Positions 45,593 through 57,751 of a stretch of 64,000 bases of DNA are shown piece by piece. A program made the translations under genes and the position numbers. Within the stretch, counting starts at the first letter, position 1; each line of letters starts with the position of its first letter. The stretch is from contig CALNVZ010003425.1 of assembly GCA_940671915.1 (NCBI GenBank), forward strand, positions 37,660,934 to 37,724,933, given 5' to 3'. The notes beneath the pieces were generated by a model. The model was not told the origin of the DNA. It did no database searches and saw nothing but the letters and a program-made list of their open reading frames with translations. This stretch comes from Paracentrotus lividus (Eukaryota; Echinodermata; Echinoidea; Camarodonta; Echinidae).

Positions 45593-46664
45593 TAAGAAGA
45601 TGCATTTTTAATAATTGTTGATAGATAAGAGATGTATGTTTCGAAAGTGAATTTAGTAATTTCTTTAATTTGTATTAATGTTTGTAACGACGGATTTAAT
45701 CATTTGTGTTGTTTATATCACCTTCTAACTCATCTTTATTATTAATGTTAAAACAATTTATCTGAGTAATCCTGTATAAAGATGTTTCAATAAGTAAATA
45801 CAATAATTACGTAAACACTGCGATATATTGACAAATCACTGTGTATATACCTTGGTTACATTTTAAAAATTGCCTATCACGCTGTATATAAAAAGCACAA
45901 CAAAACATTGTTTACAATTATTTTCTATTCTACACTATACCCATTTGTTTTGTTTTCTCTCTGATTTTTTTCCATACTGCTTTATATTATGATCAATCAC
46001 CTTTTCTGTCATATTAGATGTCATGTACCATGCATGTCGCATTTAACGTTGAGTATTTTTTATTAAAATTGTTGGATGAAAACAAAAGAAATTTATTCCA
46101 ATTCATAGTCTTTTGCCTCGTTTAGGAATTTTTAGAACGTAAAAGTTTGCTTTCCATTAGTTCGCTTTTTAAAAATTTTGTTTTACTACTGCGTCGGGGT
46201 TATTCGACAAAGCAAGTCATACAAAATGTTCCATTAGTTTAAAAGATAATCTGTCTGAAATATGAACATTTAATCCTGGGTTTCATGATATGTTTTGGTC
46301 TTTCTTTTATTTTTGGTACCCTTTTCATTTTGGTTTTCGTCTACATGTTTTAATATTTACAATATTCAAATTAAATACACATGTACAAACGTAAAGCAAG
46401 GCAACTTCAAATTGATACGTTTCTCTCTGTTTATCAATTCCCATATCCCTTCACTGATCCGGTAAAAGCGTTCTTTCACATATATGCCATTGATGCCATT
46501 TGTGTGTTTAATGTAAAATGTGAGGCATAACAATTTGTAACAATACAGCAAATATAACAAATCTCAAAATCAATCTTATTCATTAATACAATCATATTTA
46601 TATTTTTGTGTACACAGAAGTATCAAATAAAAATTTTCCCTGTTCAGGAAACGAATAGCCTCGG
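45593..46664. other. No gene seen
   Basis: AT-rich sequence. The short frames have no motif. Confidence 0.4.
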
Positions 46665-47010
46665 AGACGTCTCTAATACTATTTATCCGTCGCGGAGACG
46701 AAATTTCTATTCTGTCGCGGAGACGTCTCCGCGAAGTGAGATAGCACCCTTAGGGTGGTAACTCACTTCGCGGAAACAAAATTGAGACAATTTTGCCAAC
46801 ATGGCATTGTCTCCTCCTTTTTCGCGACGAAATCTTTTGTCCCACTAACAAAAGATTACGTGGTATAAAGGACGGATTAGCCAGCATGCCATTGTACTAG
46901 ATCTGTCTCCTGTAGCACACACAAATCTGTCGCGGAGACAGCTATAGTGCAATGCCATGCGGGCAAATCTGTCTCAATTTTGTTTCCGCGAAGTGAGATA
47001 GCACCCTTAG
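46665..47010. mobile_element. TIR element CTTAGGGTGGTAACTCACTT with an extra partial end
   Basis: A complete unit 46749-47010 has CTCACTTCGCGGAAACAAAA at the left and its complement TTTTGTTTCCGCGAAGTGAG at the right, both within 20 bp of the ends. A second right-end-like fragment (GTCTCCGCGAAGTGAGATAG) abuts it on the left at 46665-46748. GTCGCGGAGAC words are repeated. Confidence 0.75.
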
Positions 47011-48540
47011 CCACTGGAATGACCGTAAAAGAACAATGGGTTTGTGTAAATTTAATTCACTCGTCGTTCAAAAAAAAAAAAATCAAAAATCAAAACATTT
47101 GTTCTACAGCTTGTTTAAAATAAATGGTACAGTCGAGGAAATATAATTTAGGTATGAAATCTTCTCAAAATAATGATGTGTGCATGTGGTTCTAAATTAA
47201 ACCAAAAAGATCTTTCTTGGTGATGCACTTTGTTTTATATAATTTGCTTTTTGTTTATGTGAAACAAAAGTTATGCTAGACGTTGTACGACGAAGATCTA
47301 ATCAAAATTACACACAGCTCTTGTTCTGGAGCGCTGAATGGCCATTATGTACAGTAGCGGACGCAGCCTGACGTCATACAACAAAAGTATCGGGCCCTTG
47401 CGTAAACATAATAGAGTTGCTATTGTCCCCAGACAATTGGGCCCGAGAAATGTATTCAATTCGGATATCTTGAATCCGCGCCTGATATATGTGCGAAACC
47501 TATACAGAGCCATATAATTTCTTCCCCATTGTATCCCTTTTTGATACAGATTGTAGGCTAGGCCTACTGATCTTTATTTGCAAATCAAGGTATTCAAATC
47601 TCATCGCCTGGTGTGAAAACCACGTGAGTGGATGAATTCTAACGTAGCGGGCGGAAACTGACCTTGGAAAAAGTATTGTGTTGTGAGCGTTTTTATCATA
47701 GTTCGCTGAGTAGACCTGGAAAGCATGGAAAATAAGTTGAATCACTTTAGTTTGAGATAAGGAAATACATCATAATCATCATTATCACCATCATTAGTGT
47801 TTTTAAAAAAAGAAAGAAAAAAGAAGCAACATTATAACTGTTAAAGGGGAAGTCCGTCTTGCTATTTAATTGGTTTAAAAGAAGAAAAAAAAAAGGGGGG
47901 GAAGGCAGTCGATTAAAAGATAACAAAGCTTTGAATGTTTGATATTTATAATAATAATGATAATGGTCTTTTATTCAAACATCAAAACATTTCTTAAAGC
48001 CAAAGGCTGAATTACAAAAGGTTTTACAAAGTAAATGATACATAATAAACAAAGTACATTTGTAGATAGAAATACATCATTAACAGATAAAGGTTTAACG
48101 CCATTCAACTTTGCAAAGTTAACCGGAAAAACAATTATTTGAAAGAGGTATGAGGCAAAGGTGACATAAGAATCATCAAGGAATATGGATTATCAATTGA
48201 AAAATAAATGACAGCAGGAAGAGAAAGTACAAATATAACAAAACAATGCAACAATGGACACGGGTATTGAGTCGCAAATTACTATGATCGTTGAATTATC
48301 AGTATTTAAAAAATAGGCAGGATAATGAATAAAGCTAAAAAGACACTTTGCAAAGTTGAAAGGAGGACCGAACATAAATATAAAGTATTTGGCATGCATC
48401 GAAAATTAAAACTAGACAAGACACGTAATCAAAAATTAATCAAATTACTTAGTCCACCTCAACAACAAGCGGAACAGAAAAAAAAATTACAAAAATGCAG
48501 CGGGCGAAACTGGGGCGAAACTTGACCTTAAAGAGGATGG
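47011..48540. other. No gene seen; repeat-like phrases
   Basis: GTAGCGGACGCAGCCTGACG (47355) and AATCCGCGCCTGA (47473) resemble the ends of common C-rich repeats in the window. The part from 47935, after an AATAATAATGATAAT run, may be an inverted retroposon tail. None is certain. Confidence 0.35.
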
Positions 48541-49035
48541 ACACACTGAAAACCTAAACGGGTAGACCGACTATCTTTAAAGCTAGTCGTAGTGATGCCC
48601 AGACTGGCTAGCTTTAAAGCTAGTCGGTCACTAGCTTTTCTTTAACACAACCCGGTTATTACGGACTAGCTTTAAAACTCGTCCGTCTCTACGGACTAGC
48701 TTGAAAGCTAGTCCGTCAAGTCAGTCCGTCAAGACGGACTAGTTTTAATGCTCGTCGGTCACGACGGACTAGCTTTCCAGAAAGCTAGTCGGTCATAACA
48801 GACTAGCTTTTAAGCTAGTCGGTCACGACAGACTAATTTTAAAGCTCGTCCGTCGTGACCGACTAGTTTGACGGACTGGCATAAAAACTAGTCGTAGTGA
48901 TGCCCAGACTGACGAGCTTTTGTGCAGGACTAGCTTTACAGCTAGTCGGTCATGGTGTAAAAGCTAGTCCGTTGCGCTTTTCTGCCGCGATGTTCTTGTT
49001 GCTGTCTTGACAGACTAGCATGACGGACGAGGTTA
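48541..49035. repeat. Palindromic CTAGCTTTAAAGCTAG array
   Basis: About fifteen units of GACTAGCTTTAAAGCTAGTC or variants alternate with CGGTCACGACG-type spacers. The left end reads CACTGAAAACCTAAACGGGT; its complement-like partner (GGTTTTCAGTG) is found only at 57740-57750. No matching right end nearby. Confidence 0.75.
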
Positions 49036-49299
49036 ATATGGCTTCACCAGCTTGTCAGAGACGTCAAATCTGAAATATTAGAAGACATTTTAAAGATACG
49101 ATTAAAAAGCATGCATTTTGTCACAAGAATTCGAGCAAAAAACATTTTATTATGATGATATAAATCAGAAGACAGGAATTAACACAGGAGGCACAATTAG
49201 TTAACATTATGACAATTATCAAATAATGTGGGCAATGGGCCCAGGGGTCGCCGCCATGGCTTGCTTCATCAGTACTTTTTGTTGTAGGCCTACCTGCTT

Positions 49300-49900
49300 T
49301 TGCATTTTCGGCCTATACACTTATCCTTGAGAGCCACTTCAGAATCCCAAAGTCGTGCCTCTAATCCAACATGGAACCAACATCTAACAAGCAGATGTCA
49401 GAAAGCGAATAGCACACTTGCCTTCCTCAAACGCAATCTGAGAATCAACTCCCAGCAACTGAAGACCAAACACCGGCCTACAAAGCCCTGGTGCGGCCTC
49501 TGGTGGAGTACAGCTCTGCGGTTTGGGATCCATCAACAAATCAACTGATACACCAAATCGAAATGGTTCAACGACGAGCTGCAAGATTTTGCTGAAGAGG
49601 TACCACAACACATCAAGCGCGACATCCATGCTGGAACAACTTGGCTGGTCAACACTCGAAAAACGCAGGGAGAGGCTAGACTGGTACTCATGTACAAACT
49701 CCACCACATCTGGTTGACTTCCCGCTGCAGGACTACATCACCCCTCTACCTGAACAAAGAAGAACTCGATCTGTACAAGTAAATGGATACCAGATCCCAC
49801 ACAGCAGGACAGAGCTCCACAGACAATCTTTCTTCCCCGAGGACAGTAAGATCATGGAATGCTCTTCCAGACAGCATCACCAATGCCTCATCCCAAACTG
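49300..49900 (+). pseudogene. CR1-like LINE, 3' end of ORF2
   Basis: Reads CQKANSTLAFLKRNLRINSQ, then in another frame ALVRPLVEYSSAVWDPSTNQ and IEMVQRRAARF, then LLKRYHNTSSATSMLEQLGW, and later PRTVRSWNALPDSITNASS. These are the typical post-RT blocks of CR1/L2-type LINEs (recalled similarity). At least three frameshifts. The frame is interrupted at 49901 by the GACGTC-rich element; 50595-50640 (DVDINTES then TCCTA repeats) looks like the remaining LINE end. Confidence 0.75.
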
Positions 49901-50594
49901 CCCTGATAGCAGACTGACGTCTTAAAGACGTCTTAAACTGGTCAAAACTGGTCAACTCGTCATACCGTCGTAAACACGACATCTTTATGATGTCTTAATG
50001 ACGTCTTCCAAACGATTAATAGAATCTGATATTTAATATACAATGTTTCTATGCGATGTGATTATGTCTTCTGGTAATGACTTTCAAAGACGTTAATTTT
50101 CTATTTTTGGAGCAAAAAATTATGACAGTAATATGACGTCTTTATGATGTCTTTACGACGTCTATAAGACCACTTTTCTTGTCATTTTTTGACCAAAATA
50201 CGACATCTTTAAGACGTCTTTAAAACGTCTATAGACAACTTTTTGTCTATTTTTCTACCCAAATATGATATCTTTAAGACGTCTTTACGACGTTTATAAG
50301 ATCACTTTCCTTGTCATTTTTTGACCAAAATACGACATCTTTAAGACCCTGATAGCAGAGTGTCGTCTTAAAGACGTCTTAAAGACGTCACGTCAGACGT
50401 CTTAAAGACGTCAGGAAAAGACATCTTTATGACGTAAATTTGCACCCAAGTTTGACGTCTTAAAGACATCGTATTTTTACTCTATTACATCTAAAAAAGA
50501 CATCTTTATGACGTAAAAATACGACGTCTTTAAGACGTCAAAACGCGGTAATAATTTTTTAAAGACGTCTTTAAGCGTCACTGTGCTATCAGGG
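49901..50594. mobile_element. GACGTC-rich element inserted in the LINE
   Basis: Termini CCCTGATAGCAGACTGACGT and GTCACTGTGCTATCAGGG. The body is made of GACGTC half-palindromes (TTTAAGACGTCTTTA). It carries CTTCCAAACGATTAATAGAA near its left end, a segment repeated inverted at 51570-51600. No ORF. Superfamily unknown. Confidence 0.7.
50347..50594. mobile_element. Inner 248-bp palindromic element
   Basis: A second CCCTGATAGCAGAGTGTCGT start inside the larger unit, ending with the same TGCTATCAGGG. Arms carry GACGTCAGGAAAAGACATCT and the ACGTAAAAATACGACGTCTT type. Copies start again at 52625 and 53073. Confidence 0.65.
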
Positions 50595-52624
50595 ATGTTG
50601 ACATTAATACTGAGTCCTATCCTATCCTATCCTAACATATCCTAATATCATAACCTATGCTGTCCTACACAAAGGCCCTATTATACTGGCAGTTTGTCCG
50701 GTCCTGCTATAATAAAGTGCTACAGACAAATGTTTGAGAAAAGACAGTTACTTATTATTAAATTACACTTTTGTTAATGAAATATGAAGAATTGTCATTA
50801 TGAAGCACCTGGAAATTGTGTTATACATAATATGATAATAATTTAAAACAATTTTGATTATGTCAATAAGTCGAATGCCGGTTACATGGCTTAAAATTGC
50901 ATATTCTATCATTTTCCCTTTTTCAAAATCTCAGAATACTGCTTATGAATATTCATGACCAACAGAAATATTGTATTTGGTCCAAATGAAAGCAAAAAGT
51001 GGTCTTATAGACGTCGTAAAGACATCAAAAAATTGTCTTATAGACGTTTTAAAGACGTCTTAAAGATGTCGTATTTTGGTCAAAAAATGACAAGGAAATT
51101 GATCTTATAAACGTCGTGAAGACGTCTTAAAGATATCGTATTTGGGTAAAAAATAGACAAAAAAGTTGTCTTATAGACGTTTTTAAAGACGTCTTAAATG
51201 ATCGTATTTTGGTCAAAAATGACAAGAAAAGTGGTCTTATAGACGTCGTAAAGACATACTTGTCTTATAGACGTTTTAAAGACGTCTTAAAGATGTCGTA
51301 TTTTGGTCAAAAATGACAAGGAAGTAGTATCTTATAGACGTCGTAAAGACATCAAAAGTTGTCACATAGACTTTTAAAGACGTCTTAAAGATTCGTATTT
51401 TGGTCAAAAAATGACAAGAAAAGTGGTCTTATAAGACGTTGTAAAGACATCATAAGACGTCATATTACTGTCATAATTGTTTGCTCCAAAAATAGAAAAT
51501 TAACGTCTTTGAAAGTCATTACCAAGAAGACATAATACATCGCATAGAAACATGTAAAGATATTAAATATCAGATTCTATTAATCGTTTGGAAGACGTCG
51601 TTAAGACATCGTAAAGATGTCGTGTTTACGACGGTATGACGAGTTGACCAGTTTTTACCAGTTTAAGACGTCTTTAAGACGTCAGTCTGCTATCAGGGAC
51701 GTCTATAAAACGTCTATAAGACAACTTTTTGATGTCTTTACGACGTCTCTAAGGACACTTTTCTTGTCATTTTTTGACCAAAATACGACATCTTTAAGAC
51801 GTCTTTAAAACGTCTATAAGACAACTTTTTGATGTCTTTACGACGTCTATAAGACCACTTTTCTTGTCATTTTTTGACCAAAATACGACATCTTTAAGAC
51901 GTCTTTAAAACGTCTATAAGACAACTTTTTTTGCCTATTTTTTACCAAATATGATATCTTTAAGACGTCTTTACGACGTTTATAAGATCACTTTCCTTGT
52001 CATTTTTGACCAAAATACGACATCTTTAAGACGTCTTTAAAACGTCTATAAGAAACTTTTTGATGTCTTTACGACGTCTATAAGACCACTTTTCTTGTCA
52101 GTTTTTGACCAAAATATGACATCTTTAAGACGTCTTTAAAACGTCTATAAGACAACTTTTTTGTCTATTTTTACCCAAATACGATATCTTTAAGACGTCT
52201 TTACGACGTTTATAAGACAACTTTTGCTTTTCATTTTGACCAAAATACAATGTTTCTGTTGGTCATGAATATTCATAAGCAGTATTCTGAGATTTGAAAA
52301 AAGGGGAAAATGAATAGAAATATGCAATTTTAAGCCATGTAACCGGCATTTGGCTTATTGACATAATCAAAATTGTTTTAAATTATTATCATATTATGTA
52401 TAACACAATTTCACAGGTGCTTCATAATGACAATTCTTCATATTTCATTAACAAAGTGTAATTTAATAATAAGTAACTGTCTTTCTTCACAACATTTGTC
52501 TGTAGCACTTTATATAGCAGGACCGGACACCACTGCCAGTATAATAAGGCCTTTGTGTAGGACAGCATAGTTATAAATTTAGGATAGGTAAGGTAAGGAT
52601 AGGACTCAGTATTAATGTCAACAT
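50595..52624. repeat. Large inverted repeat (about 1-kb arms)
   Basis: 50595-50995 (LINE tail, TCCTATCCTATCC, then AT-rich sequence to GACCAACAGAAATATTGTAT) reappears inverted at 52245-52624. Between them lie arrays of about 100-bp units in opposite orientations (50996-51698 and 51700-52245; GATGTCTTTA recurs at 51731 and 51831). An inverted terminus (GTCTGCTATCAGGG) sits at the centre, 51698. Confidence 0.8.
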
Positions 52625-53072
52625 CCCTGATAGCACAGTGACGTCTTAAATACGTGAGAAAAAAAATGTTATGACGTAAATTTTGCACCCGCGTTTGACG
52701 TCTTAAAGACGTCGTATTTTTACGTCATAAAGATGTCAGTTTTAGACGTAATAATGACGTAAAAATACGATGTCTTAAGACGTCAAACCGATCGGCATTT
52801 AAAGTTTGTAAGTGATGCGCTGCGGTCACTAACCTTACATTAAGTGCTATAACAACTATACTGGTGCAAAAGTGTAAAGTCCTAGTAGTCTTTTAATGAC
52901 GTTTTAAGACCGTTGATGACGTCCTTTAAGACGTTCTTCTTTAAGACTCACCTCTTGCTGAATCCAGTGTGACCTTCCGTCTAGATGACTGACCAGAGCG
53001 AGGCGCAGAGGCTAAACAAGCACTTGCAATAATGGTATATATTGTAAATAAAGCATAATATTGTAGACTCTA
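52625..53072. repeat. Further GACGTC element copy and tail
   Basis: Starts CCCTGATAGCACAGTGACGT and carries ATTTTGCACCCGCGTTTGAC, equivalent to 50430-50470 in the inner element. Its right end decays into GACGTCCTTTAAGACGTTCT words before 52960. Confidence 0.6.
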
Positions 53073-54770
53073 CCCATGATAGCAGAGTGACGTCTCTAAA
53101 GACGTCACGTCAGACGTCTTAAAGACGTCAGGAAAAAGAATCTTTATACGTAAATTTGCACCCACGTTTGAGTCTATAAAGACATCGTTATTTTTACGTC
53201 ATTATTAACGTCTCTAAAAACTTTGACAATCTCTAATACATGACCGTAAAAAATACGTAAGTTCTTTTTCAATGCCGATCAACGCGCGTGCGAAAACATT
53301 ATTCACCCGTCAGACAACAGTTCTAGTTATATAGTCTCGTCACGCTACCTTTAGACTTCCCGACCGGTAGCTATACCAGGCGACATAGTTAGTGACTATT
53401 AATAACTAATGAGTCTCGCTAAATCGCTATCCTATCTAACTATCATCCTAATATTATAACCTATGCCTGTCCTACCAATCAAAGGCACTAATTATACTTA
53501 TGGCAAGTTGTGTCCCAGAGTACCTGCCTTAATAATAAAGTAGCCTGTCACAGAACAATGTTCTGAAGAAATACATTTCTGTCACAATTATTACTTATAT
53601 TAATTACAATCTTTGTTAATTGAAAATTGAAGCAATTGTCTCATTACTGATAGCTACCTTTGAATATTGTGCTTAACATTTAACTAGGATAAAGTTAATT
53701 TAAAAACAATTTTTAGATTTAATGTCATATAAGCCTAAATGCCAGAGGTACGCTTGGCTTATAATGGACTATTATTCCGATATCATCTTTCCCCTTTTTT
53801 TTTCATAATCTCAGAAATACTGCTTTTTTATTATGCCAAATTCAGTAATGCGACCACAGAACATTGTATTTGGTCAAAATGGTAAGCTCAAAGAGTAAAA
53901 GTCTGTCTTATAATAACAGTCGTAAAGTATTCGTCTATTAAAGATACGATAGTAGTATTGTTTTGCGTAAAAATATAGCAACTAAAAGTATGTTCTTATA
54001 TCACGTTTTAAAGACTTTCGAATCTTTCGTCTTATAAATTGTTATTTGGTTCAAATGACTGACAACGCATAAAAGTATTGGATCTTTATCAGACGCCAGA
54101 TACAATGACTTATACACAAATATTGGTTCTTATACGACGTTAAAGACCTCTTTTAAAGATGGGACCGTCTTTATATCGTGTCAAAATATGGTACAATGGA
54201 AAGTGATCCTTTATAAACGCGTAAAGGACGTCTATAGATATCATATTTTGGTGTACTAAACTAATCTGAGACAGGAAAAAGTTGTCTTATAGACGTTTTT
54301 AAGACGTCTGTAAAGGATGTCGCTTTATTTGAGCTTCAATGCAAAATGTACAAGAAAAGATAGCTAGTGCGTCGCAAAGACATCAAGAAAGTTGCTTATA
54401 AACGTTTTAAAGACGCTTACGATGTCGTTAATTTTGGTGTCCCTCAAAAAATGACAAGAATTTAAGTGAGTCATCAATGCACGTCGTAGAAGAACAGCAT
54501 AAAGACTCATAATTTAACTGCTCAATAATTTTTTGCTCCAAAAATAGGAAAATTAACGTCTTTGAAAAGTCATTACCTAAGAGACTATAATCACATCGCA
54601 TAAGGAAACAGTAAAGATATTAAATATCATGAAAATCTATTAATCGTTTGGAAAGACGTCATTTAAGACCATATAATAGATGTCAGTGTTTACGCACGGT
54701 TATGATCAAGTTTGTGATCCTAGAATTTGACCAGTTTGAAGACGTCTTTAGACGTTCGGTCTGCTCTCAG
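53073..54770 (+). repeat. Noisy forward copy of 50347-51698
   Basis: Follows the order of 50347-51698 (GACGTCACGTCAGACGTCTT, TTTGCACCCACGTTTGAG, CCTAATATTATAACCTATGC, CAGAAATACTGCTTT, ATCTATTAATCGTTTGG) but with insertions and substitutions every few bases. The error style is that of an uncorrected long read rather than neutral divergence. Confidence 0.7.
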
Positions 54771-55600
54771 TGGTTATATACCAGTATTGATAAATATTCT
54801 CACGCAAGCAACGCCCGAAACATGTTCAGCACAACACCACCAACTGTAGTATTTACAAACCTGAGGGTCATGACAAGAACTGCCAAAATTGAGGAGGCAA
54901 GATGTTAAACCTGAGCGAAGGACTATTGAAGCAGAAGAAGCAATCCTAATGCTAATTCTTTCAGACAGCAATAATCTCAAAGAAAAGTGGCGCCAGGATC
55001 ACACTTATTTAGTCATAGCAATTTAATATTCGATTTTACTCATTTATACGTTCTGAAATGTGATTTTTATTTATCGTTGGAACATACACACAGATTTATT
55101 AAATTGAATTTTGGCAGACTAATTTTTCGCGTTGGTTGATTATTAAATATTCATGTAAATCTAGTGAAAAATAAGAATTGCAAATAACCCTAATCTGGTG
55201 TATACTAAACATAGAAACTATAGGAATCAAAAAGTTACTCACACAGGTCATGATCTCGTCGCGATAAGGAGATCGCCATATATGATCTGCACAAACTACT
55301 AAGCACCTTTACAGGCGAGCTTATAAGTCGTGCGCGCGTCTGTGACGGTGTTGCTCCAAAAAATGGAATTCAACATTCAATAATGCAACTAATAGTGATG
55401 TCCTTTTCGCAATGCGCATGTTATTCAATCAATTGTACCACCTTCTATTCACTGCTGTTGCTAAGCCAGGCATTCACCAGCAATCTATAAGAATAGTTCA
55501 TGGGTTCTATAGTAACGAAGTATTCAATCAGTCTGTGATTAAAGAATGGAACAATATTTCAAACCTACTCGTGAATGGCATACTTTTCATGATTGATGTA
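54771..55600. other. No confident gene; one LINE-like fragment possible
   Basis: An open frame around 55412-55585 includes FNQSVIKEWNNISNLLVN, which faintly recalls a LINE C-terminal block. A second frame at 54800-54905 (MFSTTPPTVVFTNLRVMTRT) has no known motif. Confidence 0.3.
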
Positions 55601-55878
55601 ATGGCCCGGTCACAGTCACACGACGCACGGCCAGCGCACAAAAAGATAGAAAATAAGCTCTGTGCGTCGTTGTGCGTCAAACTTTCTGATAATTTTGGAG
55701 AAGGTAATGCGTGTGTAGGGCGCTCCCACAGCGCTCCCACAGCGCCCCCACAGCGCTCCCACAGCGCATACACTGCGCACATATTAAAGCATCCAACTAA
55801 TACACAGCTTGATCTGGCTGTCTACACGAATGACCCGCGCAGGCACAGCGCACAACCTGCGAACAAAAGTGATTACCC
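55601..55878 (+). mobile_element. GGTCACA-ended repeat, copy 2, with 10-11-bp tandem
   Basis: Starts ATGGCCCGGTCACAGTCACA like the complement of 42805. Contains four or five units of GCGCTCCCACA (55728-55768). The next element starts directly at 55879. Confidence 0.5.
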
Positions 55879-57300
55879 CCCTGATAGCAGACTGACGTCT
55901 TAAAGACGTCTTAAACTGGTCAAAACTGGTCAACTCGTCATACCGTCGTAAACACGACATCTTTACGATGTTCTAACACGTTCTTCCAAACGATTAATAG
56001 AATCTGATATTTAAATAGTCTTTACATTGTCTTATGCGAGTGTGATTATGTTCTGCTCCGGCTAATGACCTTTCAAATGACGTGAATTTTTTATTTTTTT
56101 GGAGCAAAAAAATTATTGACAGTATATGACGTCTTATGATGCTTTACGCACGGTTCTATAAGACCACTTTACTTGTCATTTTTTGACCAAAATACGACAA
56201 TCTTTAGATGTCTTTAAAACGTCCTATAAGACAAACTTTTTGATGTCTTTACTGACGTCTATAAGACCACTTTTCTTATGTCATTTTTGACCAAAATACG
56301 ACATCTTTAAGACGCTTTTCTTTAAAAACGTTCTATAAGACAACTTTTTTTGTCTATTTTTCTACCCAAATTATGATATCTTTTAAAGAGTCGTCTTTAC
56401 GACCGTTTATCAGATCACTTTCCTTGTCATTTTTTGACCAAATACGACATCTTTAAGACGTCTAAAAACGTCTATCAGACAACTTTTTTTGATGTCTTTA
56501 CGACGTCTATAGCGACCACTTTTCTTGCTCATTTGACCAAAATACGACATCTTTAAGACGTCTTTAAAACGTCATAACAACTTTTTGCTTCCATTTGGAC
56601 CAAAATACAATGTTTCTGTTGGTCAGAATGATTCAAGTAAGCAGTATTTCTGAGATTTGAAAAAAGCGGGAAAATAAATAGAAATATTACAATTTTAAGC
56701 CATGTAACCGGATTCGGCTTATTGACATAATCAAAATTGTTTTAAATTATTATCATTTTAGTGTATAACACAATTTCAAGTGCTTCATTAATGCAATTCT
56801 TCATATTTCATAACAAAATGTAATTTAATAAAAATAAGTAACTGCTTTCTTCAAACTATTGTCTGTAGCACTTTTATATAGCAGGACGGAAAACAAACTG
56901 CCAAGTATAATAGGGCCTTTGTGAGCGACAGCATAGGTTATAATATTAGGATAGGTTAGGATAGGATAGGATAGGACTCAGTATTAATGTCAACTATCCC
57001 TTGATAGCACCTAGTGACGTCTAAATGACGTCAGCAAAAAAAAATTGGTTGACGGTAAATTTTGCACCCCGCCGTTTGACGTCTTAAAGACGTTCGGTAT
57101 TTTTACGTCATAAAGATGTTCTTTTTTAGACGTATAAGACGTAAAAATACAATGTCTTTTTAAAAAAAAACACGTCAAACGTGGCGTGCAAATTTATAGT
57201 CATAAAGACTGTCTTTCTCCTGACGTCTTTAAGACTGTCTGAACGTATGTCTTTTTTTAAAAAAGGAACGTCTTTTCAAGAACGTCACTCTGCGTATTCA
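55879..57300 (+). repeat. Noisy copy of the GACGTC complex
   Basis: Begins CCCTGATAGCAGACTGACGT and ACTCGTCATACCGTCGTAAA exactly as 49901-49975, continues through the 100-bp array, then the inverted AT-rich segment (as 52255-52618) and a further start at 56998. Indels are frequent, so it may be another unpolished duplicate. Confidence 0.75.
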
Positions 57301-57484
57301 GGTGATCTATGACAAGTATGCAATCACGCAGTACGGTTGTTTATGCTCGTAAGGCTTTCAGATTCCAGCCAAAACAACCTTTGTTTCAGATGTATCAACT
57401 TGATTATCTCGGAAACAGAAATAAATAGAGAGGCTACATGAACGACATGCAATATTGTTTTTCAAAAGCTTAGTCAAGTCATAA

Positions 57485-57751
57485 TGGGTAGACCGCTGTC
57501 CTACCTACTACTTTTTTTTTTAACCCCAGTCGGTCACGTCGACGGACTTAGCATCAATGCTTGAACGGACGAGCTTTAAGCCTCGTTCCGTCCAAGTATG
57601 AGAGAATGTATGATTCAAAGTTGAGCTAGTCCGTCCCCCTCCGACGGACTAACATGACAGACCAAGCTTTAAAACTAGTTCCGTCCTTGACCGCTAGCTT
57701 TAAAAGCTAGTCGCGTCCATTGAACGCGACGACGGTTACGGTTTTCAGTGC
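57485..57751. repeat. CTAGC-type array, second block
   Basis: TGGGTAGACCGCTGTCCTAC at the left resembles 48559-48575. Units GACGAGCTTTAAGCCTCGTT and CTAGCTTTAAAAGCTAGTCG follow, and it ends ACGGTTTTCAGTG, the complement of the 48542 terminus. Indel-rich. Confidence 0.65.

Noticed and set aside
50605..50640. Telomere-like repeat (TCCTA)n
   Set aside because: The unit is not the animal telomere repeat and it is short; it fits a LINE 3' tail.
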